Source: Trebonia sp036276115
Lineage (GTDB): Bacteria; Actinomycetota; Actinomycetes; Streptosporangiales; Streptosporangiaceae
Assembly (NCBI GenBank): GCA_036276115.1
Contig: DATBEM010000059.1
Span: 1-50,506, forward strand
Length of the DNA stretch: 50,506 nt
Direction: 5' to 3'
The notes beneath the pieces are model-generated. The model saw nothing but the letters and a program-made list of their open reading frames with translations. It did no database searches and was not told the origin of the DNA. Position numbers and translations under genes: made by a program. This document shows positions 27,001 through 33,892 of this stretch, piece after piece (within the stretch, counting starts at the first letter, position 1; each line of letters opens with the position of its first letter).

Positions 27001-27393
27001 CCGATGGGGGCGTCCAAGCCGATGCGGCTGCAGAACGCGTACGTCTCGGAGAAGGAGATCCGGGAGATCGTCGCGCACTGCAAGAAGCAGGCCGGGCCGT
27101 CCTACCGGGCGGACGTGGCCGCCGCGCCGGAGAAGTCGAAGGACATCGACGCCGACATCGGCGATGACCTGGACCTGCTCGTGCAGGCGGCCGAGCTGGT
27201 CGTGACGACGCAGTTCGGCTCCACCTCGATGCTCCAGCGCAAGCTGCGGGTCGGCTTCGCGAAGGCCGGCCGGCTGATGGACCTCATGGAGAGCCGGGGT
27301 ATCGTCGGCCCGAGCGAAGGCTCCAAGGCGCGCGACGTGCTCATCCGGCCCGACGACCTCGATGAGGTGCTCTCGTCGCTGCGGGGCGGGTAG
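24094..27393 (+). CDS. ftsK: DNA translocase FtsK
   Basis: Septal DNA pump that moves chromosome ends through the closing division septum. It has 1099 residues, longer than usual because of a Ser/Gly/Arg-rich low-complexity N-terminus (about residues 55-245, with GSQ and KTATR micro-repeats). Then come about four membrane helices (about 265-435), an acidic linker, and the RecA-like motor: Walker A GATGSGKS at 766-773, Walker B VTIVDELADLMM, and LATQRPSVDVVTGLIKANVPSR. The C-terminal winged-helix gamma domain (AAELVVTTQFGSTSMLQRKLRVGFAKAGRLM) recognises polar DNA motifs in FtsK generally. The codon style changes between about 25.96 and 27.1 kb (see findings). Confidence 0.95.
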   Translation: MATRAPRGSSARSRGGQADADRNADDYAGRDSGDNGPDDYGDGSDDYDVIFEEILPPKPASGARAAGARSGSPRATASGSGATRAGGAQSRARSSAAGSGSARSGGTGSGSRSGGASPSDSASSHGASGSGRSGGSRSTASRAGAGQSGSSRPGRSGAGRSASGSGSQGSGSQGSGSRAGSSGGGSRSGGGSRGGFPASAPRKKTATRKTATRKTATRKATAGGGGRAAKGGAARSRPAPGPGNDPVVLLAKGAFRGARMGWMAAAGLAGFGARRIGRSARDLHPDHRRDGVGLFWLGMAILLAAGIWLRMHNAIGTALYIASTSLLGELAFAIPVLSAIAAWRYLRHPDYDTGTPNPLVGWAALVVGALGLIHIAKGTPALTAGAVAIRTSGGFFGFLISWPLVHLVTPWVASPLLGIVAAYGVLVITGTRVHQVPERFRQLFGYAQPGAEDGYDEDDYDEELDEEGARRGQKPLSIRLRPSAIEPGEHLQPYDTPVIKAGSGRRGVRAPAQPAPEARISDDLLEELGFAAPEDTVPALAEALPGGALPGGAGEPAPGDNAAPPAEGAPVTAVPVAAVPVAGAPAPAGAKAFDPLGPLPPGEQLTLGTVAADGYALPAPGLLKPGSPPKARTKANGLIMDALQGVFDDFKVDAQVIDFTRGPTVTRYEIELGNGVKVERVTALSKNIAYAVKTADVRILPVIPGRSAIGVEIPNTDKEIVSLGDVLASAKAQADHHPMVVGLGKDVEGSTVLANLAKMPHVLVAGATGSGKSVCLNGLITSVLMRSTPEEVRMILIDPKRVELSIYEGIPHLITPIITSPKKAAEALEWVVGEMERRYDDLAASGFRHVDDYNKAVRAGKLVPPPGSERVYEPYPYLVTIVDELADLMMVAPRDVEDSIVRITQLARAAGIHLVLATQRPSVDVVTGLIKANVPSRLAFATSSLADSRVILDQPGAEKLVGQGDALFLPMGASKPMRLQNAYVSEKEIREIVAHCKKQAGPSYRADVAAAPEKSKDIDADIGDDLDLLVQAAELVVTTQFGSTSMLQRKLRVGFAKAGRLMDLMESRGIVGPSEGSKARDVLIRPDDLDEVLSSLRGG
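24594..24750. repeat. 15-bp micro-repeats in the ftsK N-terminal linker
   Basis: Two in-frame arrays: GGCAGCCAGGGTAGC-type units (GSQGS) at about 24591-24630, and about four AAGACCGCGACCCGC units (KTATR) at about 24703-24750, the latter giving a basic patch just before the membrane region. Confidence 0.8.
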
Positions 27394-27463
27394 CCGGGTA
27401 GCTGGGCAGCCGGTCGGCGCCGCCAAATTGGTTACATCGAGTTACTTGCTGGGCACATGGAGT

Positions 27464-27469
27464 TATGAT
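27464..27469 (+). promoter_or_regulatory. Possible promoter -10 for the rodZ-like gene
   Basis: TATGAT at 27464-27469 with a weak -35-like GTTACT at 27441-27446 (17-nt spacer) and a GTTAC direct repeat 10 bp apart, in the 103-bp gap after ftsK. The leader would be about 20 nt, ending in CAGGAGG (27484-27490). Confidence 0.4.
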
Positions 27470-27496
27470 ATTCGCGATCATTCCAGGAGGCGCGGC

Positions 27497-28270
27497 GTGA
27501 GCATCGGTGAATCCCTGGCGGAGTCCAGGCGGGAGGCCGGTCTCACCGTTTCCCAGGTCAGTCAGCAGACCCGGATCCGGGAGTCGATCATCCGGTCCAT
27601 CGAGCAGGGCGACTTCTCCTCGTGCGGCGGGGACTTCTACGCCCGCGGCCACGTTCGCTCGATCGCCGGCGTCATCGGGACCGACCCGGCCCCGCTGATC
27701 AGGGAGTACGACGAGGAGCACGGCCCGCCTGGGGCCATCTCGGCGGCCGACGTGTTCGAGCCGTCCACCCCGATCAAGATCCGGGACCCCAAGCCGTTCC
27801 CGTTCGGCAAGGTGCTGGCGGTCGTGGTGGTGGCCGCGGCGGGGTTCGGCGTCTACCGGTTCGCCACCGGCGGCCCGGCCAAGCCGGCCGCCCACCCGGT
27901 GTCCATCAACAAGCCGAGCGCGACGGCCGTGGCCTCGCCCAAGCCGACGCCGAAGCCGGCTCCCAAGCCCCCCGCGTACCCGCCGGGCCAGGCGAAGATC
28001 GTGCTGAAGGCGACCACCGACTGCTGGATCCAGCTCACTGGCGACAACGGCAAGTCGCTGTTCCAGGGGGTCGTCTCCGCGGGTACGACGAAGACCTGGC
28101 TGGAGAAGCAGTCGGTCGCGCTGCAGCTGGGCAACCCGTCGGGGATCAGGCTGACCGTGAACGGCAAGAACGAGACGCCCAACACCGTCAGCCCGATGAC
28201 CGTGCACGTCAACCCGGCCGACCACGCGCACCTCGTGGACACCGGCGGCATTCCGATCAAGAGCGCCTGA
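27497..28270 (+). CDS. RodZ-like protein (HTH_25, membrane helix, DUF4115)
   Basis: Single-pass membrane protein of 257 residues: a cytoplasmic XRE-type HTH_25 domain (SIGESLAESRREAGLTVSQV...FYARGHVRSIAGVIG), one membrane helix (about residues 96-115, VLAVVVVAAAGFGVYRFA), a Pro/Lys linker (SPKPTPKPAPKPPAYPPG) and an outside DUF4115 beta domain (IVLKATTDCWIQLTG...LQLGNPSGIRLTVNGK). GTG 27497 is set by CAGGAGG 6 nt upstream. RodZ in rods links MreB to the wall machinery; in actinobacteria this ftsK-adjacent homologue has an unproven, probably envelope or division, role. Confidence 0.9.
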   Translation: MSIGESLAESRREAGLTVSQVSQQTRIRESIIRSIEQGDFSSCGGDFYARGHVRSIAGVIGTDPAPLIREYDEEHGPPGAISAADVFEPSTPIKIRDPKPFPFGKVLAVVVVAAAGFGVYRFATGGPAKPAAHPVSINKPSATAVASPKPTPKPAPKPPAYPPGQAKIVLKATTDCWIQLTGDNGKSLFQGVVSAGTTKTWLEKQSVALQLGNPSGIRLTVNGKNETPNTVSPMTVHVNPADHAHLVDTGGIPIKSA

Positions 28271-28345
28271 CAACGCGAGGCGGCGGGCACGCTCAGCGCG
28301 GGGGTACTGGCGTGGCGGCAACGTGCCATCACGTACCCTCTGCGT

Positions 28346-29791
28346 GTGCCTAGTTCCCGTTCCGTCAGCCTGGTGACGCTCGGCTGCGCCCGAAATGAGG
28401 TCGATTCCGAGGAGCTCGCCGCGCGGCTCGCGACGGGGGGCTGGACGCTGCGGGGCGAGGACGAAGAGGCTGACGTCGTCCTGGTGAACACCTGCGGCTT
28501 CATCGCGGCCGCCAAGCAGGACTCCATCGATCGACTGGTCGAGGCGGCCGGGACCGGCGCCAAGGTCGCCGCGGTGGGCTGCCTGGCCGAGCGGTACGGA
28601 GCCGACCTGGCCCAGGCGCTGGAGGAGCCGGATGAGGACGGGGACAAGCTCGACGTCCAGGTCCTCGGCTTCGATGACTACGCCGACATCACCACCCGGC
28701 TCGATGACGTGCTCGCGGGCCGCAAGCGGATGCCGCACGTCGCCCGTGACCGCCGCACGCTGCTCCCGGTCAGCCCGGCCGATCGCCAGGCGGCCCGGTC
28801 GGCCACCGCGGTCCCGGGCGTGGACTCGGTCCCCGACCTGCCGGCGGGCGTGGCGCCCGCGTCCGGCCCCCGGGTTACCCGGCGGCTGCTGGCCGGCGGC
28901 CCGAGCGCGCCGATGAAGATCGCCTCCGGCTGCGACCGGCGCTGCTCGTTCTGCGCGATCCCGTCCTTCCGGGGGTCATTCGTCTCCCGCCGGCCGCCCG
29001 AGCTGCTGGCCGAGGCCGAGTGGCTGGCGGCCCAGGGCGTCCGTGAGCTGGTGCTCGTGAGCGAGAACTCAACGTCCTACGGCAAGGACCTCGGCAGCAT
29101 CCGGCTCCTGGAGGAAGTCCTGCCCCAGCTCGCCGCCACCGGCGGGATCGACTGGGTGCGCGTCAGCTACCTGCAGCCCGCCGAGGTCAGGCCGGGGCTG
29201 ATCGACGTGATGACCTCCACCCCGGGCGTGCTGCCCTACTTCGACCTGTCCTTCCAGCACGCGAGCGGCCCGGTGCTGCGCTCGATGCGCCGGTTCGGTG
29301 ACCGCAAGCGCTTCCTCGACCTGGTCGAGCGGGTCCGGCAGGCCGCCCCGGAGGCGGGCATCCGGTCCAACTTCATCGTCGGCTTCCCCGGCGAGACCAC
29401 CGACGACCTGCGCGAGCTGGAGCTGTTCCTGAGCGAGGCCCGGCTGGACGCGATCGGGATCTTCGGCTACTCCGACGAGGATGGCACGGAGGCGGCGGGC
29501 TTGCCCGGCAAGGTGGACGAGGACGAGGTGAACCGCCGGGTCAGCGAATTCGGGCAGCTGGCCGAGGAGGTCATGGCCCAGCGGGCCGCCGACCGCGTTG
29601 GCCAGGAGATCCAGGTGCTGGTGGAGGAGGCCCTCGGCGACGGGGAGTACGAGGGCCGCGCCGCGCACCAGGCGCCCGAGGTCGACGGGGCGGTGACGCT
29701 GCTCGCGGAGCGCGAGCTCCGGCCCGGCGAGATCATGACGGCGCGGGTGACCGGCTCGGACGGCGCTGACCTCATAGCATGCCCGATGTGA
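28346..29791 (+). CDS. rimO: Ribosomal protein S12 methylthiotransferase RimO
   Basis: Radical-SAM methylthiotransferase that modifies an aspartate of ribosomal protein S12. It has 481 residues from GTG 28346. The N-terminal UPF0004 domain supplies Cys14 (LGCARNEVDSE), Cys50 (NTCGF) and Cys79 (GCLAERYG) for the auxiliary cluster. The radical-SAM cluster is Cys195-x3-Cys199-x2-Cys202 (GCDRRCSFC). A C-terminal TRAM domain ends the protein. The N-terminal LVTLGCARNEVDSEEL favours RimO over MiaB. It has a poorly conserved loop of about 40 residues (140-185). It overlaps pgsA by 13 bp. Confidence 0.93.
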   Translation: MPSSRSVSLVTLGCARNEVDSEELAARLATGGWTLRGEDEEADVVLVNTCGFIAAAKQDSIDRLVEAAGTGAKVAAVGCLAERYGADLAQALEEPDEDGDKLDVQVLGFDDYADITTRLDDVLAGRKRMPHVARDRRTLLPVSPADRQAARSATAVPGVDSVPDLPAGVAPASGPRVTRRLLAGGPSAPMKIASGCDRRCSFCAIPSFRGSFVSRRPPELLAEAEWLAAQGVRELVLVSENSTSYGKDLGSIRLLEEVLPQLAATGGIDWVRVSYLQPAEVRPGLIDVMTSTPGVLPYFDLSFQHASGPVLRSMRRFGDRKRFLDLVERVRQAAPEAGIRSNFIVGFPGETTDDLRELELFLSEARLDAIGIFGYSDEDGTEAAGLPGKVDEDEVNRRVSEFGQLAEEVMAQRAADRVGQEIQVLVEEALGDGEYEGRAAHQAPEVDGAVTLLAERELRPGEIMTARVTGSDGADLIACPM

Positions 29792-30420
29792 CCACGGGGG
29801 GTTCGGGGGCGTCCCCCGGGGTCTCTCCGGCTCCGTCTCCCCCTCCGGTCGGGCTGGTCAACGTGGCCAACCTCCTGACCGTCGCCCGGCTGCTGCTCGT
29901 GCCGGTCTTCGTGCTCTTCCTCCTGCTGGCCGGGCATCCCGGCAGCACGCTCTGGCGGCTGGCGGCCCTCGCCGCCTTCGGCGTGGCCTCGCTGACCGAC
30001 CTGTACGACGGGCGGCTGGCCCGCAGCCGGAACCTGGTGACCGACTTCGGCAAGATCGCCGACCCGATCGCCGACAAGGCCCTCACCGGGGCCGCCCTCA
30101 TCACCTTGACCGGGCTGGGCGAGCTCCCCTGGTGGGTCACCGCCGCCATCATGGCCCGCGAGATCGGCATCACCGCGCTGCGGTTCGCGGTCATCCGGCG
30201 CGGGGTCATCGCCGCCAGCCCGGGCGGCAAGCTCAAGACGGTGCTGCAGATCGCCGCGATCTGCCTGTACCTGCTGCCACCGTCGCTCAGCCCGCCCGCG
30301 ATCTTGCGCGAGGTTGTCATGGGGGCGGCCCTCGTGGTAACGCTGGTGACTGGTGCGGATTACGTGGTTCGTGCCGTGCGGTTGAGCCGTCCGGACGACC
30401 AGGGGCGTCCAGAGACCTGA
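29779..30420 (+). CDS. pgsA: CDP-diacylglycerol-glycerol-3-phosphate 3-phosphatidyltransferase-like
   Basis: Membrane CDP-alcohol phosphatidyltransferase that makes phosphatidylglycerol phosphate (or a related polar lipid) from CDP-diacylglycerol. It has 213 residues with about six hydrophobic segments and the diagnostic motif D-x2-DG-x2-AR-x8-G-x3-D-x3-D, read as TDLYDGRLARSRN...FGKIADPIAD. The start at ATG 29779 gives a Pro-rich, non-conserved leader of about 25 residues before LVNVANLLTVARLL. Its overlap with rimO and the following cinA match the pgsA3-clgR neighbourhood of mycobacteria. Confidence 0.9.
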   Translation: MPDVTTGGSGASPGVSPAPSPPPVGLVNVANLLTVARLLLVPVFVLFLLLAGHPGSTLWRLAALAAFGVASLTDLYDGRLARSRNLVTDFGKIADPIADKALTGAALITLTGLGELPWWVTAAIMAREIGITALRFAVIRRGVIAASPGGKLKTVLQIAAICLYLLPPSLSPPAILREVVMGAALVVTLVTGADYVVRAVRLSRPDDQGRPET

Positions 30421-30498
30421 CGTCGCCTGGGGCGAAGAGGGCAATTACGGGGTTGACTGGCCCGGACGGCGTGGGCGAAGTTCATAGGGGAGGAGCTC

Positions 30499-31161
30499 AT
30501 GCCAGACGAGGCGGCGGGCACCGCGGCCAAGGGCGCGGCAGACGCCGACAGCACGGTGGACGCCACCGGCACCGCAGACGGTGACGGCGCGGCGGGCACT
30601 GCCGGCCGGGCCGGCACCGCGGGTGCTGGCGGCCCTGCGGGCGCTCACGGTGCCACCAGGGCCGGCGTCGCGGGCGAGGCCACGCGCGACCTGGCGACCG
30701 AGGTCCTCCGCCGCCTCCGGGCGGTCAACTGGACAGTGGCCACCGCCGAATCGCTGACCGGCGGCCTGGTCGCTGCCGCGTTGACCGACGTCCCCGGTTC
30801 ATCGGAAGTTTTCCGCGGTGGCGTGATCGCCTACGCCACCGACCTCAAGGCGCGCCTGCTGGGGGTCGATGGCAAGGTCCTCGCCGTCCACGGCCCCGTC
30901 TACGCCCCCGTGGCGGCCGCCATGGCCGCGGGCGTCCGGGAGCGGCTGGACGCCACCATCGGCGTGGCCACGACGGGCGTGGCCGGGCCGGACTCGCAGG
31001 ACGGCATCTCGCCCGGAACTGTGCATATCGCCGTCAGCCTGGCCGATGACACGATCGTAAGGACGATAGGGCTGGCGGGGGACCGGGATGAGGTACGTAG
31101 ACTAACGGTAGAGCGGGTGCTCGGGCTCCTGCTCGGGAGGCTCAGGGAAGAGCATCCATGA
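30499..31161 (+). CDS. cinA: CinA C-terminal domain protein (nicotinamide-nucleotide amidase)
   Basis: The C-terminal domain of CinA deamidates nicotinamide mononucleotide in NAD salvage. Residues 65-218 carry the family motifs TVATAESLTGGLVAAALTD, VFRGGVIAYATDLKARLLG and GVATTGVAGPDSQDGISPGTVHIA. The first ~60 residues are an Ala/Gly/Thr-rich low-complexity extension with no counterpart in standalone CinA. The start at ATG 30499 has GGGGAGGAG 4-5 nt before it, so that extension is genuinely translated. The COG1058 (MoaB-like) half is absent. Confidence 0.9.
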   Translation: MPDEAAGTAAKGAADADSTVDATGTADGDGAAGTAGRAGTAGAGGPAGAHGATRAGVAGEATRDLATEVLRRLRAVNWTVATAESLTGGLVAAALTDVPGSSEVFRGGVIAYATDLKARLLGVDGKVLAVHGPVYAPVAAAMAAGVRERLDATIGVATTGVAGPDSQDGISPGTVHIAVSLADDTIVRTIGLAGDRDEVRRLTVERVLGLLLGRLREEHP

Positions 31162-31212
31162 TTACAGCGTTACGTCAGGAGCGAACACAAGGTGGTGTGG
31201 TCTCGCGGGTAA

Positions 31213-31232
31213 ACCGTACGGAAAGGTACGGT
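31213..31232. promoter_or_regulatory. Palindrome upstream of clgR
   Basis: ACCGTAC-GGAAAG-GTACGGT, perfect 7-bp arms with a 6-bp spacer, about 60 bp before the clgR start. It could be an operator or a 5' UTR hairpin. Confidence 0.5.
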
Positions 31233-31293
31233 GGAAGTCAGTCAGCGGTTCTGCCTTGAAGGCTTGGTAGAAGCTCTGGAAGGGAGTGCGACG

Positions 31294-31761
31294 GTGGTGC
31301 TGCTTCGTCAACTACTTGGCGACGTGCTGCGTCGGCTGCGTATCAGGCAGGGCCGCACTCTGCGCGAGGTGTCCGCGTCGGCACGGGTGTCGCTCGGTTA
31401 CCTGTCGGAAGTCGAGCGCGGCCGCAAGGAGGCGTCGTCGGAGCTGCTCGCAGCGATCTGCGCAGCGCTCGAGACGCCCTTGTCGCAGGTGTTCCGCGAA
31501 GTGTCAGACAACTTCGCGCTCGCTGAGCTACAGCAGGACGCGGGCCTCGGCGGCCCTCGCGAGCCTGGCCTGCGGCTGGGCGACCAGGCCCTGCGCATAG
31601 CGGCCGAGCGGGTGCCGGTGCCCGCCGAGGCGGTCCAGCCGACTGCCGCTGGCCTCGAGAACGTGGGCGAGATCAACGTGGCCGCGGTCAGCGACGAGTT
31701 CGCGGGCCACGCGGGCTTCGCCGGCCACGACGGCCAGGTCCGTGACATGGTGAGCGTGTAG
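31294..31761 (+). CDS. clgR: ClgR-type XRE family regulator
   Basis: Helix-turn-helix activator whose actinobacterial relatives control clp protease genes and stress responses. The core LLRQLLGDVLRRLRIRQGRTLREVSASARVSLGYLSEVERGRKEASSELLAAICAALETPLSQ is the ClgR HTH (described here by its region, residues 3-65). GTG 31294 is chosen because GGAAGGGAG lies 7-8 nt upstream; the longer frame from 31231 adds a non-conserved leader. It has 155 residues. Position after pgsA-cinA matches Rv2745c-type synteny. The C-terminal third has a GHAGFAGHDG repeat and ends VRDMVSV; some ClgR proteins end in Ala-Ala for Clp turnover, which is not seen here. Confidence 0.9.
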   Translation: MVLLRQLLGDVLRRLRIRQGRTLREVSASARVSLGYLSEVERGRKEASSELLAAICAALETPLSQVFREVSDNFALAELQQDAGLGGPREPGLRLGDQALRIAAERVPVPAEAVQPTAAGLENVGEINVAAVSDEFAGHAGFAGHDGQVRDMVSV

Positions 31762-32203
31762 CGGGCGCTCCGCTCGGGGGTGAGCCCTGCTCGGTGCCTG
31801 CGGCGCCTTCGCCGGTCGCCCTCAGCCTGCTAGCCCAGGGGGGCGACCCCCTGGAACCCCTGGTGCGCCCTTGGGTCCGCGTGGGTCGCATGTTGTCGCG
31901 CTGACTGGTCGCCGCGTGCCTGGGGTTCATTCGGCGGGGCACCCTGCGGGTGCCTGGTGGTCCCTTGTCGCGGTCGCCGGGCGGAGCTCGTTCTGGGGCT
32001 ACGCTTTATTAGTTCCGGGCCTGCTGCTCCCCGACGGCGTACTCCGGCCTCGGGTACTTCCGAAACAGGCTGGTACGGCTACGTCAGGGTGCCTTACGTC
32101 AACTGGCAGGAGATCCCGGACACGATATCGGGTACCTGGTTCTCGCGGCCGTGCCGTGGCGGCCCTTGACCGCGCCCAGGCGCCTGGCAGCCGCCGGGGG
32201 CCG
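31762..32203. other. Non-coding gap with two hairpins downstream of clgR
   Basis: No gene is supported. Hairpins: CCAGGGGG-GCGA-CCCCCTGG (31835-31854, 8-bp stem with a GNRA loop) and GGCACCC-TGC-GGGTGCC (31938-31954). The first is a plausible clgR terminator. A CGATATCG palindrome is near 32123. Confidence 0.5.
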
Positions 32204-32653
32204 CTAGATCCAGGCCTGGGGGCTGGAGGTCAGGGAGGTAATCGGTTCCGGGAGGTCGCCGGAGACGATGTCGCCGAGGGTGACCGTCTCCAGGATGGCG
32301 CGCTCATTGGCGCGCAGGGCGATCCACACCCGCTGGAGCGGCTCAGCTGAGCCCGGGTAGGTGACGTTCTCGGGGCGCTCGCCCCGCACGCCGAGCAGCT
32401 GGCCGTCGATGGCGCGGATGATGTCCGCCAGGGAGATCTCGTTCGCGGGACGGGCCAGCCAGAAGCCGCCGTCCGGGCCGCGCTGGCTACGCACCAGCCC
32501 CGTGCGGCGCAACTGGGTCAAGATGGTCTCCAGGAACTTGCCCGGGATGCTCTGCGCCTGGGCGAGCTGCTCGGCGGTGACGTGGCCGTCTGGCGCCGCG
32601 GCGAGCTCAATCGCCGCCCGCAGGGCGTAGTCGGCTCGGGCAGACAGTCGCAT
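32204..32653 (-). CDS. Rrf2 family transcriptional regulator
   Basis: Winged-helix regulator of 149 residues from ATG 32653 (MRLSARADYALRAAIELAAA). HTH region: TAEQLAQAQSIPGKFLETILTQLRRTGLVRSQRGPDGGFWLARP. There is no cysteine anywhere, so it cannot bind an Fe-S cluster as IscR, NsrR or RsrR do. That puts it with the cluster-free Rrf2 group (CymR-like in architecture; ligand unknown). The frame extends 12 codons upstream to 32689, but the M at 32653 starts the conserved MRLSxxxxYAL block. No obvious target gene adjoins. Confidence 0.9.
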   Translation of the reverse strand: MRLSARADYALRAAIELAAAPDGHVTAEQLAQAQSIPGKFLETILTQLRRTGLVRSQRGPDGGFWLARPANEISLADIIRAIDGQLLGVRGERPENVTYPGSAEPLQRVWIALRANERAILETVTLGDIVSGDLPEPITSLTSSPQAWI

Positions 32654-32699
32654 GCCGCCATTATGCAGGTTCCCGACCAGTTTACTCACATCGCCCCGC

Positions 32700-32859
32700 C
32701 AATACGGTCGGGGGCGTTCCGGGGCTGGCGACCGGGGCCGCAGGCCTCCATCCCGTCCAGCAGGCGTTCTGGCAGCACCACTACGGGTCCGGCACCTGGA
32801 CGCCGCTGACCGCCGAGAAGGTCTGGAGCGCGATCCGCGCGGCCCGGGCCGGGGCTTGA
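32700..32859 (+). pseudogene. Possible gene remnant (unrecognised C-terminal fragment)
   Basis: One frame without ATG/GTG start reads PGLATGAAGLHPVQQAFW then QHHYGSGTWTPLTAEKVWSA and IRAARAGA before TGA (32857-32859). The amphipathic, aromatic-rich composition looks protein-like, but I recognise no family and there is no initiation site. It could be the tail of a lost gene. Confidence 0.25.
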
Positions 32860-32867
32860 CGAACTAT

Positions 32868-32899
32868 GTTAGCAGTGACTAACGTTAGCGGTGACTAAC
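32868..32899. promoter_or_regulatory. Tandem palindromic operator of the ArsR operon
   Basis: GTTAGCAGTGACTAAC (32868-32883) is followed directly by GTTAGCGGTGACTAAC (32884-32899). Each is GTTAG-N6-CTAAC, so two 16-bp dyads abut head to tail about 130 bp before the arsR start. This is the expected form of a site for a dimeric ArsR repressor. Confidence 0.75.
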
Positions 32900-32938
32900 G
32901 TACTGGGCATGTCGATGCACGGGGCATGCGCGAAGGAA

Positions 32939-32975
32939 CGGTGCACTCAGAAGGAAACGGTGCACTCAGAAGGAA
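32939..32975. repeat. 18-bp tandem repeat in the arsR leader
   Basis: CGGTGCACTCAGAAGGAA at 32939-32956 and 32958-32975, separated by one base. Each copy carries an AAGGA word. Confidence 0.8.
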
Positions 32976-33029
32976 CAGCGCATTTGGCAGCGCATTCACG
33001 GGCGGGGCGAGCCGGGAAGAGGGAGCGTC

Positions 33030-33491
33030 ATGGAACAGCCCGCAGCGGCGCGGGGCGGTGGCCCTGACCCGGCCGGCGGGGCTAGCGCAGCCGAGGATGC
33101 GACCCCAACCGACGTGGTGCTGAAGGCCATCGCCGAGCCGCGGCGGCGCGAGATCCTGCGGCTGGTAGCGCGGGATGAGATGGCCGCGGGGGAGATCGCG
33201 GCGGAGTTCGACGTGACCCGCACGGCTGTCAGCCAGCACTTGGCGGTTCTGCGGAACGCGGGACTGGTCAGCGAGCGGCGTGCGGGCACCCGCCGCCTGT
33301 ACCGGGCCCGGCCGCAAGGGCTGGCCGGGCTGCGTGAGTTCCTCGACGTCATGTGGTCCAGCTCGCTCGACATCGCGGTTGCCCTGGCAGAGGGGCACGT
33401 GGCCGGCGAGCGGCCCGAGGGAAGTGCGGCCGCGCGGACGCGCGATGCGGATGACGGGAAGATAGGAGACACGGTGGAGGCCACAGGATGA
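33030..33491 (+). CDS. ArsR/SdpR-type HTH regulator
   Basis: Winged-helix repressor of 153 residues. The HTH domain covers about residues 24-105: LKAIAEPRRREILRLVARDEM, EFDVTRTAVSQHLAVLRNAGLVSERRAGTRRLYRARP. It lacks the CxC metal motif of ArsR proper, so it is of the SdpR-like type that commonly heads operons with SRPBCC/AHSA1 and YciI proteins. GAGGGAG precedes ATG 33030. Its TGA overlaps the next ATG (ATGA, 33488-33491). The double dyad upstream suggests autoregulation. Confidence 0.92.
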   Translation: MEQPAAARGGGPDPAGGASAAEDATPTDVVLKAIAEPRRREILRLVARDEMAAGEIAAEFDVTRTAVSQHLAVLRNAGLVSERRAGTRRLYRARPQGLAGLREFLDVMWSSSLDIAVALAEGHVAGERPEGSAAARTRDADDGKIGDTVEATG

Positions 33492-33892
33492 CGAGCGGCG
33501 GGACGACGACGGGGAGCGACGTGCGGCGGGCGACGTGCGGCGGGCGGCGGAGGACTTTCTCGCGGTCGCCCGGGGTGGCGGGTTCGGGGCGCCTCCGCCG
33601 GGAGAGTGGGACGCCGAGCGGCTGCTGGCCCACGTCGGGATGGCGAACGCGCGCGTCGCGTCGGTCGCGCTCGCCGTCCTGGCCGGGGAGCGGCCCGGCT
33701 ACGGCAACCGTGGACCGGTGCGTTGGCGGGCGCGTACACGAGACGTGGGACGACGGCACCGAGGTGGACTGGGGCGAGGTCCTGGCCTGGTCGCCGCCTG
33801 AGCGGTTCGCGATGACCTGGGCGGATGCCAGCCGGGACGCGGGGGCTGGGCACGAGGGCGGACGGGCAATGCCCGATAGCGGGCCGCGATGA
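33488..33892 (+). pseudogene. Chimeric remnant: MDMPI-type N-terminus fused to an SRPBCC fragment
   Basis: The open frame (134 codons) starts MTSGGTTTGSDVRRA. A 14-bp tandem duplication, GACGTGCGGCGGGC (33518-33545), then shifts it out of frame. Deleting one copy gives DVRRAAEDFLAVARGGGFGA, then PPPGEWDAERLLAHVGMANA and RVASVALAVLAGERPGYGN, a clear mycothiol-isomerase/DinB-like N-terminus. From about 33710 the original frame encodes VDRCVGGRVHETWDDGTEVD and WGEVLAWSPPERFAMTW, the middle of an SRPBCC/AHSA1 domain, with neither end of that domain. So two genes were fused by deletion and one was frameshifted. Both ends still overlap neighbours as ATGA. Confidence 0.8.

Noticed and set aside
25738..27426. 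562-codon minus-strand frame opposite ftsK
   Set aside because: Arg/His/Leu/Pro-rich shadow of the ftsK motor domain.
31957..32169. 70-codon frame between clgR and the Rrf2 gene
   Set aside because: No ribosome site, not family-like, crosses hairpins and a palindrome.
32700..32859. Functional small gene before the arsR operon
   Set aside because: No start codon in the protein-like frame; kept only as a low-confidence remnant.
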